32,441 nucleotides of DNA from Polyangia bacterium (GTDB lineage Bacteria > Myxococcota_A > Polyangia > Nannocystales > Nannocystaceae). The notes below the pieces were generated by a model, which worked only from the letters and a program-made list of their open reading frames with translations, searched no databases and was not told the origin of the DNA. How positions within the stretch are numbered: the first letter of the stretch is position 1; each line of letters begins with the position of its first letter. A program made the position numbers and the translations under genes. Location of the stretch: assembly GCA_030430565.1 (NCBI GenBank), contig JAUIKS010000061.1:1-32441 (forward strand), in the 5' to 3' direction. Positions 14,851 to 23,126 of this stretch are shown piece after piece.

Positions 14851-15500
14851 CCCGCGCGAGCTCCTCGACGCGCGCGCTCCTCACCTGGCGCGACGTACAT
14901 GAACCGCTGGACAACCCCAGTCAGCTGCGCGCGCACTCGATCAAGCTGGCTGCGGAAGTAGGCGTGCAGCGCGAGGGTCGGCACGGCGACCGTCAGGCCC
15001 GCCGCCGTGGTCAGCAGCGCCTTCCAGATGCCCGAGGACAGCTGCGCCATCTCGACGTTGCCGTGCGCGGAGCTCTGGATGCCCATGAACAGGTCGACCA
15101 TGCCGACGACGGTGCCGAGCAGCCCGAGCAGCGGCGCGATCTCGGCGACGAGCGCGAGCGTGCGGTTGTAGCGACCCAGTCGCTGCAGCTCTTCCATGCC
15201 GACGCGCTTGGCCTCGGCCTCGGCGTGCTCCGGGCGCTCGGCGAGCGCGCGGACGAGCCCGCGGATCACCGCAGCGGCCGGGCTGCGCGAGCGCCCGGCG
15301 GCCTCGCTCGCGCCCTCGTAGTCGCCGCGACGCAGACGATCGAGCGCGGGCTCGATCCACGCGGTGTCGTGGAGCTGCGCGGCGCGAAGGTCGAGATACT
15401 TGCGCACGCCGATGGCGACCGCGAACACGGAGCACAGGTAGATCGGGACAACGGTCCAGCCCGCCTGCGCGAGCAACTCGTAGAGCGTTAAGTCTTGCAT
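14847..15500 (-). CDS. exbB: ExbB, MotA/TolQ/ExbB proton channel protein
   Basis: A 217-residue protein with three membrane helices: an N-terminal one (AGWTVVPIYLCSVFAVAIG), and two after a cytoplasmic loop in the conserved block EIAPLLGLLGTVVGMVDLF and in SGIWKALLTTAAGLTVAVP. These are the usual pore-lining segments of the MotA/TolQ/ExbB family. The gene lies 67 bp after the hydroxylase-receptor fusion and is followed by exbD and tonB with 4-bp overlaps, giving a dedicated energising complex for this island. Confidence 0.93.
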   Translation of the reverse strand: MQDLTLYELLAQAGWTVVPIYLCSVFAVAIGVRKYLDLRAAQLHDTAWIEPALDRLRRGDYEGASEAAGRSRSPAAAVIRGLVRALAERPEHAEAEAKRVGMEELQRLGRYNRTLALVAEIAPLLGLLGTVVGMVDLFMGIQSSAHGNVEMAQLSSGIWKALLTTAAGLTVAVPTLALHAYFRSQLDRVRAQLTGVVQRFMYVAPGEERARRGARAG

Positions 15501-15567
15501 GAAAAGCGTCGGATCGTCATCGAGGGTTCAATCTGTCTCTCAGGGCTTCACGCACGGCCTGGCGCGC

Positions 15568-18500
15568 TCAGCCGAAGCTCGCCTTGAGGCCGACCATGAA
15601 GGAGAACGGCCGCCCCGGGCGGGCGCCGAAGGGTCGCCGCGCGACCATGTACTTTGAGGCGGTGACGTTGCGAAACACGGTGTAGAGCGAGACGTGATCC
15701 GTCACCAAGACGCCACCCCCGAGATCGAGCACGACGTTGGCGGCGATGCGCTCGATGTCGTCGATCGGCCCCTGCCCGGGGACATCCCGCATCTCGCCGA
15801 TATAGCGGAGATCACCGTGGAGCTGGAAGCGCCGCATCCCGCCGGCGAGCCCGAGCCCGGCGACATGGGCGGGCACGTACGGCAGCAGATCGCCCTCCTC
15901 GACGTCCCCCCACTGCGGGTTCCCGGAGGAGAAAGTCGAGCCGAAGCGCGACCACGTGTAGGTGTACGTGGCCTGGCCCTGGAGCCAGCCGCGCGCCCAG
16001 TCGTGACGGTACCCCGCGAGCGCCTCTAGGCCGGCCGTGAACACGTCGCCGGCGTTGAACTGCTGGCCGACGTCCATGTCGTCGCAGCCCTGCGCGAAAG
16101 TGCACTCGCCCGTGAGGTTGGAGTAGTCGGTGACGAAGCCGATCGCCTCGGCCTTGAGCCCGCCCGCCCGCGCCCGAAGCCCGCCCTCGTAGTTGACGCT
16201 GCGCTCCGGCTTCACGTCCTCTGGTTGCCCCGGCGAGACGGGCGAGAAGCCCGAGTGCACGCCCGCGAGGACGCCGAGCCAGCGCGTCACCTCAACGTGC
16301 AGACCGACGCCTGGCATAAACGCCACGTCGAGGTTCTTGACGGGCTCGGTCATGTCCGCCGCGAGCCGGTTGCGAAAGCTGGTCTCGATGATCTCGAGGC
16401 GGCCGCCAGGCGCGACCGTGACGCGGTCGACGATCGTGATCTCGTCGTGCAGGTGAAACGCGCCCGCGATCGCTACGCCGCGATTATCGGCGGTACGCTG
16501 GGTCTCCTCCCCTGTCGGCACGAGGGTCCCGGAGACCATCGAGAAGCCGTCCTCGGTGTGGTTGCGGAGGATCTCGTCGTAGTGCACCCGCGCGCCGATC
16601 TCGATGTCCTGATCGACGAACTTGGTCTTCGAGCGCACGCGCGTGACCGCCTGGACGCCCTGCGAGACGTAGCTGCGCTGGTTGTCGCCGATCAGGATCG
16701 TCTGCTCCGGACCGATCGAGTCCTCCTCACCGCGCAGGACCGCGAGGTAGACCGCCGACTGCCCGCTGTCGGGGTAGTTGAGCACGTCGCGGATGTCCGC
16801 GCCGCGGAAGCCGTTGAACTTGTTCCACGAGCGGGAGAAGTCGTGGCGGTAGGCCGTGATCTGGAATTCGAAGCGCTCGCCGAGCGCGACCAGGTGCGAG
16901 ATCTGGGCCTGCGTGCGCAGCCAGTTCATCTCGTCGCGCCCTGAGCTGACGTAGCGACGATAGGGATTTTCAAGGAAATCAGCGTCGCTCAGCCCGAGGT
17001 AGGTCTCGTTCGAGCGCTCCGTCGAGAGCCCGAGCTTGATGTCGAACTGCTGGTAGACGCGCGCCCCCGGGTCCCCGTGGGCGCGACCCTTCACCATGAT
17101 CTCGTTCTTGCCGAAGCCGGTGTCGCCGCCGCCGTCGAGTTCCTTGAAGCCGCTCGACTGCAGGCGCACGCCCTCGATCAGCACGCCGAAACGCTTCCAG
17201 CTGGTCCCCCAGTAGCCGTGAGCCTTGCCGTAGCCGTACTGGCCGACGCCCAGATCAAGCCCCGCTTTGTTGGACCGTGGGATCGGGCGGGTCTGCAGAT
17301 TGATCGCCCCGCCGATGGTGTTGGGCCCGTAGCGGATCGACGAAGGACCCTTGAACACCTCGACGCCGACCATGCGCGTGATCACCGGGAAGTAGTAGGC
17401 CGCCGGCGCGGCGTAGGGCGCTGGGCCGAGCAGGACGCCGTCCTCCATCAGCGTGACCTTCGAGCTGCGGTTGGGGTCGACGCCGCGCATGCCGATGTTC
17501 GGGCGCAGGCCGAAGCCGTCCTCGCCGCGCACGTAGATGCCCGGCACCGCCTGCAGCACGCGGTGAATATCGTCATTCTCCCGGCGCTCGAGGGTCGCGT
17601 CGTCGACGACGTAGGCCGAGCCGACGACCCGCGGCAGGCGCTCGGGATCGCCGATGATCGAGACCGTGTCGGTCTGGAGGTCGGGCCCGCGCGTGCGCGT
17701 CACGCTGACCGGGGACGCCGCGCTCGCGCCCGCGTCGGCCTCGCTGTCCGCGCCTTCGCCGGTCGCCTCGTCTCCGGCGGGCGCGTCCGCGGGCTGGTCG
17801 GAGAGATCGCTGAGGTCGAGGTCGACCTCGTCGCCGCCGGGCTCATTCGCACGAGGCTCTTCAGACAGGTCCAAATCGACATCCGCCGCCTCGTCCTCTG
17901 GCGCGGGAGCGGGCGCCGCGTGGGTGAGCGCCGGCGCGCTCATGAGTCCCGCGACCCCCACGAGCGCCATCAGCCCGGTCGTCGAGCCGCGCCCGAGCCG
18001 ACGACCGAGGCCCACGCCGGCTGCGATCACCGGGTCGATAAGCGCCGAGAGCAGCCCGCGAGGGTCGTGGTTGCGCGCCGCTTCGGCGACACCAAAGTCG
18101 TCGCGGACGAGCGCCGCGCTCGCGGTCTGCAGGCTGCCCGCAGCGCGATCCCAGATCGCCAGCGCCGTCCCGTAATTCACGCGTTGACTCCGCTCGTCGC
18201 GTTGATGGTGCAGCTGATGCTGCGCAGGGCTGATGAACCAACGCTCCATACGCTCACCCCAGCTCCACCAGATGTGGCTGTGGCGGAGGTTGCCGCCGAT
18301 CATGTTGAACAAGAAGCCGAGCGCGTTGATCCCGAGCAGCTCGAGCTCGACCGCGTCGCGCCGGAACCAGTAGAAGAACACGCCCGTGACGAGGCCGCTG
18401 ACGAGGATCCCCCGCAGGGTGTACAGCGCGCTCTCGACCGGGTGCGTGCGGTAGAGCGTGAGCGGGGTCAGGACCTCGGCGGAGTGGTGGACCTGATGGA

Positions 18501-19008
18501 ACGACCAAAGGACCGGGAAGCGATGCATCCATCGATGGAGGATGTATCGGCTCGCGTCCCAGAGCACAAACAGGACGATCGTGTAGATCGCCGCGATCAT
18601 CAGCGCGGGGACCGCTGGCGCATCGGGCACGCCGAGCCAGCGATCGAGCTGACGCACGAGCGCGACCGCCAGGCCCCAGGCTGAGAGCCCCGCCGGCAGC
18701 ACAACAATGGCCGCGAGCAGCGGCTTGACGAGGATCAGCCCGTAGTCGACGCGCGCCGAGCGATGCAGCCAGCGGCGCGGAACCTCGGCCAGCGCGACCG
18801 ACTGCCCGCGGGCGCGCTGCAGCGCGAGCACCACGACCGCCGTCAACGCGGCAGCGAGCAAGAACAACCAATAGGTGCGGGCGGACGGATCGAGCACGAG
18901 CCCGAGCGGCTCGCGCGCGGTCACGACGAGACGCTCGAACAGCCGCGCGAGCGCGGGGACTACGTCTGACGCGTGCGCGTGCTCGACGACGCCCTCAGTC
19001 GGCGTCAC
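15568..19008 (-). CDS. Sterol-desaturase-family hydroxylase fused to a TonB-dependent receptor
   Basis: One unbroken frame of 1146 codons starting at GTG 19006-19008, 14 bp inside the end of the imelysin gene, with GAGG upstream. Residues 40-300 form a fatty-acid-hydroxylase/sterol-desaturase membrane enzyme with the di-iron His clusters HRWMH (158-162), HQVHH (171-175), NLRHSH (240-245) and QHQLHH (263-268). Residues 340-370 look like a signal peptide (MALVGVAGLMSAPALTHA) with an Ala-x-Ala cleavage site. An acidic linker with repeated DLDLS follows. From about 435 comes a complete TonB-dependent receptor: TonB-box-like DTVSIIG, a plug with GPAPYAAPAAYYFPV and VEVFKGPSSIRYGPNTIGG, and a barrel ending in Phe-Gly. 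An inner-membrane enzyme joined to an outer-membrane barrel should need cleavage at the internal signal, or internal initiation at ATG 17970, which lacks a clear ribosome-binding site. A lost stop between two former genes is the alternative. Confidence 0.85.
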   Translation of the reverse strand: MTPTEGVVEHAHASDVVPALARLFERLVVTAREPLGLVLDPSARTYWLFLLAAALTAVVVLALQRARGQSVALAEVPRRWLHRSARVDYGLILVKPLLAAIVVLPAGLSAWGLAVALVRQLDRWLGVPDAPAVPALMIAAIYTIVLFVLWDASRYILHRWMHRFPVLWSFHQVHHSAEVLTPLTLYRTHPVESALYTLRGILVSGLVTGVFFYWFRRDAVELELLGINALGFLFNMIGGNLRHSHIWWSWGERMERWFISPAQHQLHHQRDERSQRVNYGTALAIWDRAAGSLQTASAALVRDDFGVAEAARNHDPRGLLSALIDPVIAAGVGLGRRLGRGSTTGLMALVGVAGLMSAPALTHAAPAPAPEDEAADVDLDLSEEPRANEPGGDEVDLDLSDLSDQPADAPAGDEATGEGADSEADAGASAASPVSVTRTRGPDLQTDTVSIIGDPERLPRVVGSAYVVDDATLERRENDDIHRVLQAVPGIYVRGEDGFGLRPNIGMRGVDPNRSSKVTLMEDGVLLGPAPYAAPAAYYFPVITRMVGVEVFKGPSSIRYGPNTIGGAINLQTRPIPRSNKAGLDLGVGQYGYGKAHGYWGTSWKRFGVLIEGVRLQSSGFKELDGGGDTGFGKNEIMVKGRAHGDPGARVYQQFDIKLGLSTERSNETYLGLSDADFLENPYRRYVSSGRDEMNWLRTQAQISHLVALGERFEFQITAYRHDFSRSWNKFNGFRGADIRDVLNYPDSGQSAVYLAVLRGEEDSIGPEQTILIGDNQRSYVSQGVQAVTRVRSKTKFVDQDIEIGARVHYDEILRNHTEDGFSMVSGTLVPTGEETQRTADNRGVAIAGAFHLHDEITIVDRVTVAPGGRLEIIETSFRNRLAADMTEPVKNLDVAFMPGVGLHVEVTRWLGVLAGVHSGFSPVSPGQPEDVKPERSVNYEGGLRARAGGLKAEAIGFVTDYSNLTGECTFAQGCDDMDVGQQFNAGDVFTAGLEALAGYRHDWARGWLQGQATYTYTWSRFGSTFSSGNPQWGDVEEGDLLPYVPAHVAGLGLAGGMRRFQLHGDLRYIGEMRDVPGQGPIDDIERIAANVVLDLGGGVLVTDHVSLYTVFRNVTASKYMVARRPFGARPGRPFSFMVGLKASFG

Positions 19009-20227
19009 CCGCCGCCTCGCTCGGGACGTTCAGCGTCAGCAACGTCACGAGGTCCCCCTTGAGTAGGTCCGTCACGACCTTGATCTTCTCGTGCGCGACG
19101 TCGAGCGCGCTCTCGTCGGCCACCAGCGCGTCGGCGAAACTGCCTGGTATGGCCTCGACCGCCGCGATCGCGGCGTCGATGTCGGCGACCGCCGTCTGCG
19201 CGAGGGCTTCCTCTCCCAGCGTGATCAGCAGATCATCAAAACCGCTGCCGGCGTCGGGGCTCTCGCCGCCGAGGAAGAGCATACGGTAGGCGCGAAGGTT
19301 GGCGAGCACGTGCTCCCTCGAGCGCGCCGCCCATTGCGACTCGAGACCGTCGAGACAGGTCGCGCCGCTGCAATCACGAATCCCTGCGGGACGCGCGACC
19401 TTCGTGTCCTTGACCATCTTGTCGAGGTAGAACAACGCGCGGATCAGCTCGTTGAGCGCCTCGGTCTGGGTCCGGTACGTCGCGCCGTCGGCGGGCGCGC
19501 CCAAGGCCGTAGCGAACTCACCGCCGGGGGCCCACGCGGCCGCGATCGACGCTGCCGGTGTAGCGAGCGCCTCGGCGACAACGGCCGCGTACACGGCGCG
19601 CCGCGTCGCCAGCTCGACCTCGCCGAGGGCGTCCCAGCTGCCTTCCGCGTTGATGTCGATCTGCGGCGCGCAGGTGTTGTCGGGGCCGTCGTGGAACAGC
19701 AGGTACTCGATCGCGTCAAGGCCGTAGACGTTGACCAAGCGCGTACCGACGAAGTCGGCATCCTCGTAGCCCGCGGCCACGAGCTCCTGGTCGATGCGAC
19801 AGGTGTTAACGGTCGGCCACGAGTACACCTCATCGCGGAGATCGGCGCCGCCCACCGAGTCCGAGCTCGATCCGATCGGCCCGAGCTGGAGCGCGTCGAC
19901 GACCTGCCAGGCGTCCATCGCCTCGCCCCAGGCCGCACGCGCCGCCGCGAGCGTCTCGTCGCTCCCGGCGTCCGCGTGCGCCTGCGTCGCGGTCACGAGG
20001 GCGGAGACCTGCGCGTTGAAGGCCTCGGTCACTGGCCCCATCACGTTGTCGGCGGCGCTCTGGAGCACGGCTTGGCCGTCGTACTCGACGGCTCCACCCT
20101 CGGTCTCGCCCGCGCTCTCGCTCTCGCCGCCTCCGCCGGAGCAGGCCCACGCGATGAACAGGAGCGCAGCGACGCCGTAGTGCAGCGCCTTGCGCGGTGA
20201 ACGTTGCGAACTCGCGGACATGTTCAT
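18995..20227 (-). CDS. Imelysin-family (M75) lipoprotein
   Basis: A 410-residue lipoprotein. The start at ATG 20225-20227 is followed two codons later by another ATG (20221), which is better spaced from the AAGGAG upstream. The signal peptide ends in the lipobox IAWAC (Cys29), followed by a Gly/Ser/Glu linker. The body is all-helical with imelysin features: AARAAWGEAMDAWQVVDALQ, then YGLDAIEYLLF, in which GLDAIE (169-174) stands where many imelysins have Gly-x-His-x-x-Glu, so the His is replaced by Asp. Later FYLDKMVKDTKVARPAGI also fits. Imelysins are iron-regulated cell-surface or periplasmic proteins of still uncertain biochemistry, linked to iron or heme uptake. It lies 59 bp after the DUF4856 gene and overlaps the fusion gene, all in one operon with exbB-exbD-tonB. 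Confidence 0.88.
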   Translation of the reverse strand: MNMSASSQRSPRKALHYGVAALLFIAWACSGGGGESESAGETEGGAVEYDGQAVLQSAADNVMGPVTEAFNAQVSALVTATQAHADAGSDETLAAARAAWGEAMDAWQVVDALQLGPIGSSSDSVGGADLRDEVYSWPTVNTCRIDQELVAAGYEDADFVGTRLVNVYGLDAIEYLLFHDGPDNTCAPQIDINAEGSWDALGEVELATRRAVYAAVVAEALATPAASIAAAWAPGGEFATALGAPADGATYRTQTEALNELIRALFYLDKMVKDTKVARPAGIRDCSGATCLDGLESQWAARSREHVLANLRAYRMLFLGGESPDAGSGFDDLLITLGEEALAQTAVADIDAAIAAVEAIPGSFADALVADESALDVAHEKIKVVTDLLKGDLVTLLTLNVPSEAAGDAD

Positions 20228-20286
20228 CGTCTCCTTCGCGTGGGCATGGTCACGGCGGGCAGCATGCACGGCAATCCGCCCGGAGG

Positions 20287-21771
20287 CTACCAGCCGTTCT
20301 CGCCGTTCGCGTCGCCGAGGTTCGCCGCGTCGAAGCCGTAGGAGCTGCCGAGGATATCGCGCGCGGCGATCAGGTCGTTGATGTAGTCGGCCTCAGCGCC
20401 GGTCCCCGGGAGCACTGGGGCGGTGCCGACGAGCGAGTGCGCCGTGGCGAGATCCGCGTCGCTAACCTGCGAGTGCGGGCTAAATTGCAACGCGAGCAAG
20501 AAGCCCTTGAGCTCGCCCCAGTGCTTGGCGTGATCGGCGAAGTTGTAGTCCGACGCGTTCATGTCCTTGATCGTGTCGTTGACGTAGTGAACCGCGGTCG
20601 CCGCGAGCGCGCGCTCCCACCCGTCGAGCGCGATGTCTCGCTGCTCCACGAGGTCCGCCATCTGCTCGTCGGAGAGCGCGCCGTCCGCCGCGGCGATGAT
20701 CGCCCGACCGGTGAGGAAGGCGGTCATCGTCGTGGTCGAGAAGTCCGTCGGCGCCGAGTCCGCGCTGCCGCGATCGCGCTTGCCGGCGTTGACCGAGGCC
20801 GAGTAGTTGATCTCGGAGATGAGATCGATGGCGCCGTCGCCGTTGTAGTCGTTGTAACCGGGCGAGTACTCGGGGCGACCGTCGGCCGTAGCGATCTCGT
20901 CGTCGCTGTACTCGAGGTAATTGATCGCGCCGCCCCAGTAGCCGAAGCCCTCGTCCCAGGCGTGCTCGAGCGCGGTGTAGCCCTTGCCCTCGACCGCCTC
21001 GGTGTTGTCGGACATCAGGCCCTTCCCCTCAAGGTCGTTATCGAGGTAGTCGTCCGCGCCCTGCGAGTAGTTGATCGCGCCGAGCAGGAACTTCTGGATC
21101 AACTGGGTGTAGTCGAGGCCCTCGGGCGAGATGTAGTACTTCGTGATTTGCCCGCCGTCGGGATCGAGCGGGATGTTGCCGTTGCTGAACTCGACCGCGA
21201 GCGCGTCGACCTCGTTAAACCACTGCTGAATCAGCGCGTCGGGGCTGCCGGCGCCGTCCCAGCCGACCATCTCCTTGGTCCAGTCTTTGTGCTGACCGGC
21301 CTCGTCGTTGCCCGCGATCTTGCCCTGCAGGTCCTTGTCGGTGGAGATATCGTCCCAGGTCGTCTGCAGCGGCGCCGGGGTGGTGCTGATGCCGTGGTTG
21401 AGCGTCCCGCCGCTCGCGCTGTCGAACTGGTAATAGAAGTTTAAGCGCGCCGCGACCTCGCCGCTGGTGAACACCGCGCCCATGTCGATCTCGTCCTGGA
21501 TCGCCGCCATCTCGCCCTTGAGGCTCGAGATGAGCACCTGGCGGAAGGCCTGCCCGGAGTACGAGACGCTGCTGCTGCCATCTTCGAAGCGGCTGTTGAA
21601 CTCGTAGGTCTCCGGGACGACGACATCGCTCCCTCCGGAGTCGGTCCCCTCGGTGTCAGTTCCAGAGTCCGTCTCGCCGGATCCGCTGTCGCCGCAGCCG
21701 ACCGCGAGAACGAGCGCCGTCGTGATGATCCACGCCCCGTGACGCGCCATGGGTAGTCTGTAGGTGTACAT
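20287..21771 (-). CDS. DUF4856-family lipoprotein
   Basis: A 494-residue lipoprotein. Two starts are possible, ATG 21771 and ATG 21750; both lead into the lipobox LAVGC (Cys26 from the first) and an acidic Ser/Gly/Thr linker. A longer frame to 21891 would cross the Fur-like site and lose the N-terminal signal. The mature part opens with YEFNSRFEDGSSSVSYSGQA, followed by FRQVLISSLKG, the characteristic start of DUF4856 proteins. It is mostly helical with Trp and acidic clusters. Late segments also match (HAKHWGELKGFLLALQFSP). DUF4856 genes are commonly found with imelysin and TonB-dependent receptor genes, as here, which suggests a role in metal uptake; the biochemical function is unknown. It is first in the operon with imelysin, the fusion receptor and ExbB/ExbD/TonB, and a Fur-like repeat lies 26 bp before the start. 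Confidence 0.85.
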   Translation of the reverse strand: MYTYRLPMARHGAWIITTALVLAVGCGDSGSGETDSGTDTEGTDSGGSDVVVPETYEFNSRFEDGSSSVSYSGQAFRQVLISSLKGEMAAIQDEIDMGAVFTSGEVAARLNFYYQFDSASGGTLNHGISTTPAPLQTTWDDISTDKDLQGKIAGNDEAGQHKDWTKEMVGWDGAGSPDALIQQWFNEVDALAVEFSNGNIPLDPDGGQITKYYISPEGLDYTQLIQKFLLGAINYSQGADDYLDNDLEGKGLMSDNTEAVEGKGYTALEHAWDEGFGYWGGAINYLEYSDDEIATADGRPEYSPGYNDYNGDGAIDLISEINYSASVNAGKRDRGSADSAPTDFSTTTMTAFLTGRAIIAAADGALSDEQMADLVEQRDIALDGWERALAATAVHYVNDTIKDMNASDYNFADHAKHWGELKGFLLALQFSPHSQVSDADLATAHSLVGTAPVLPGTGAEADYINDLIAARDILGSSYGFDAANLGDANGENGW

Positions 21772-21796
21772 CGCGCCAAGTCTGCCAGCAGGATTT

Positions 21797-21811
21797 TGAA
21801 AGTCAATATCA
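21797..21811. promoter_or_regulatory. Fur-like operator before the DUF4856-imelysin-tonB operon
   Basis: TGAAAGT-C-AATATCA is an imperfect 7-1-7 repeat, three mismatches from TGAAAAT-N-ATTTTCA. Read on the minus strand the area is TTGATATTGACTTTCAAAA, which also fits the hexamer style of classical Fur boxes. It lies 26 bp before the ATG at 21771, in a locally AT-rich stretch. Confidence 0.5.
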
Positions 21812-22354
21812 ACATGCACCCTCGAGAAGCGAGTGTTTGCGCACGAGGGCGGCGAAGGGGCGCTTTCGCTACGAGGCGTCGCTAGCACCATGTGTCCAAA
21901 AAGACCGATCCGGGGGCGAATCCGCGAGCCTTTCCTCCATGCCGATACTGCGAGTCACTTTCATCGACCCTGTGGTGCCCTACGCCCTGCGAGCCGCGCG
22001 ACCGCCGTCGACGTCGGAACGCGAGGTCATGCGAACAGCAGGCCGTCGTGGGGCGACGTCGTTGGTGATACACATGACCCAACGGTCAGGGCTCTGTCTC
22101 GGCCACGAGCGCGCCGGAGCCCGTCACCGCGCTGAACCGCGCCGTCGAGTCGTTGCACAGCGCCGCGGCGCTCACGATTGAGGACGATGAAAACGCGATC
22201 GAGGCGCTCCAAGGGTCGGCGTTTGCGGCCGGCGAGATCCACCGCGTCACCGGCCGACCTCCAGCTCGTCCGGTGGCGCGTTGCGCTTCGGCGGTAGAAG
22301 CGCGCCCCGCAATACCGACACGCTGATGGCGGGACGCCGCCGATCCGCAAAATT
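21812..22354. other. Gene-poor region, possible decayed coding sequence
   Basis: No convincing gene is seen on either strand. One plus-strand frame, open from a stop at 22075 to a stop at 22324-22326, contains a protein-like stretch, VTALNRAVESLHSAAALTIE followed by DDENAIEALQGSAFAAGEIH, but it has no ATG or ribosome-binding site and may be the remnant of a lost gene. Other open frames are Arg/Pro-rich shadows of GC-rich DNA. Confidence 0.35.
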
Positions 22355-22384
22355 CCCCGGTTCGGGGCCACAGCTCTGCTGTGG
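22355..22384. promoter_or_regulatory. Two back-to-back inverted repeats upstream of the Ni-SOD operon
   Basis: CCCCG-GTT-CGGGG (22355-22367) is directly followed by CCACAGC-TCT-GCTGTGG (22368-22384), both perfect with 3-base centres. An imperfect repeat, TCTGGTCC...GGACCCAGA, lies at 22435-22455, just before the first gene. They may be operators for a nickel-responsive regulator or RNA hairpins; they do not match the Streptomyces Nur site as I recall it. Confidence 0.4.
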
Positions 22385-22474
22385 AGCAGTATCATGCGCC
22401 CCGGGACCGGACTTCGCGAGTCCACCCAAACCCATCTGGTCCATTTGGACCCAGAACCTCGAGTCAGCAAACCC

Positions 22475-22654
22475 ATGATCAATCTCCTCGCACTCAGCAT
22501 GCTCCATCCCGCGCCGATTCCCCACGACCACGGCGCCGCCGCGAGCTCCCCCTCCCTGTTCATGCTCCTCGCGATCGGCCTCATGATCGCCGGTCTTGGG
22601 CTCTTGCTCGTCCGCTCGGTGATGAACCGTCAGACGAACCCGACCCGCGGCTAA
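22475..22654 (+). CDS. Small single-pass membrane protein before sodN
   Basis: A 59-residue protein starting at ATG 22475-22477; a longer in-frame start at 22394 would add 27 residues unlike the rest. After a short hydrophobic start comes HPAPIPHDHGAA, three His within nine residues, then one strong membrane helix (SLFMLLAIGLMIAGLGLLLV) and a basic end. It lies 40 bp before sodN on the same strand. No family is recognised. The His-Asp-His motif and the neighbour suggest nickel binding or delivery for Ni-SOD, but this is inference. Confidence 0.55.
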   Translation: MINLLALSMLHPAPIPHDHGAAASSPSLFMLLAIGLMIAGLGLLLVRSVMNRQTNPTRG

Positions 22655-22694
22655 CCAACGACCTCCACCTCTCGAGTAACGGAGTAACGCCATC

Positions 22695-23126
22695 ATGAGC
22701 ATCCAAACCGTTCGCGCCCACTGTGACGGCCCCTGCGGCATCTACGACCCCGCCTCGGCGCGGGTCACGGCCGAGGCCGTCCTCTCCATGACCAAGAAGC
22801 TGCTCGCCCTGCACCGGCACGAGGGCGACTCCGAGGTCGCCTTTCACAACACCTTGGCGCGCTACGTCGCGATCAAGGAGGAGCAGGCCGAGTCGACCAA
22901 GCACGAGCTCCTGGTCCTCTGGACTGACTACTTCAAGCCCCAGCACCTCAAGGACTTCCCGAACCTCCACGAGACGTTCTGGAACGCCGCCAAGCTGTGC
23001 TCGGCGTGCAAGCAGGAGGTCAACCTCGAGAAGGCCACCGCCCTGCTCGACACCGTGAAGACGATTCACGAGATGTTCTGGAAGTCCAAGGGGCGTGACG
23101 TCCCGTGGGTGACCGCCGCCGGGTAG
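22695..23126 (+). CDS. sodN: Nickel-type superoxide dismutase
   Basis: A 143-residue protein that converts superoxide to oxygen and hydrogen peroxide. The leader MSIQTVRA is followed by HCDGPCGIYDP (9-19), the nickel-hook signature His-Cys-x-x-Pro-Cys-x-x-Tyr; cleavage before His9 would expose the N-terminal His, Cys2 and Cys6 ligands of the mature enzyme. The rest is a four-helix bundle with normal Ni-SOD blocks (NTLARYVAIKEEQAESTKHE, and later FWNAAKLCSACKQEV). It overlaps the start of the processing protease gene by 22 bp. Myxobacterial Ni-SODs are less familiar than those of actinomycetes and marine bacteria. Confidence 0.96.
   Translation: MSIQTVRAHCDGPCGIYDPASARVTAEAVLSMTKKLLALHRHEGDSEVAFHNTLARYVAIKEEQAESTKHELLVLWTDYFKPQHLKDFPNLHETFWNAAKLCSACKQEVNLEKATALLDTVKTIHEMFWKSKGRDVPWVTAAG

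Noticed and set aside
22027..22584. 185-codon minus-strand frame before the Ni-SOD operon
   Set aside because: Arg-rich with no motif; it overlaps the start of the small membrane protein gene and lacks a ribosome-binding site.
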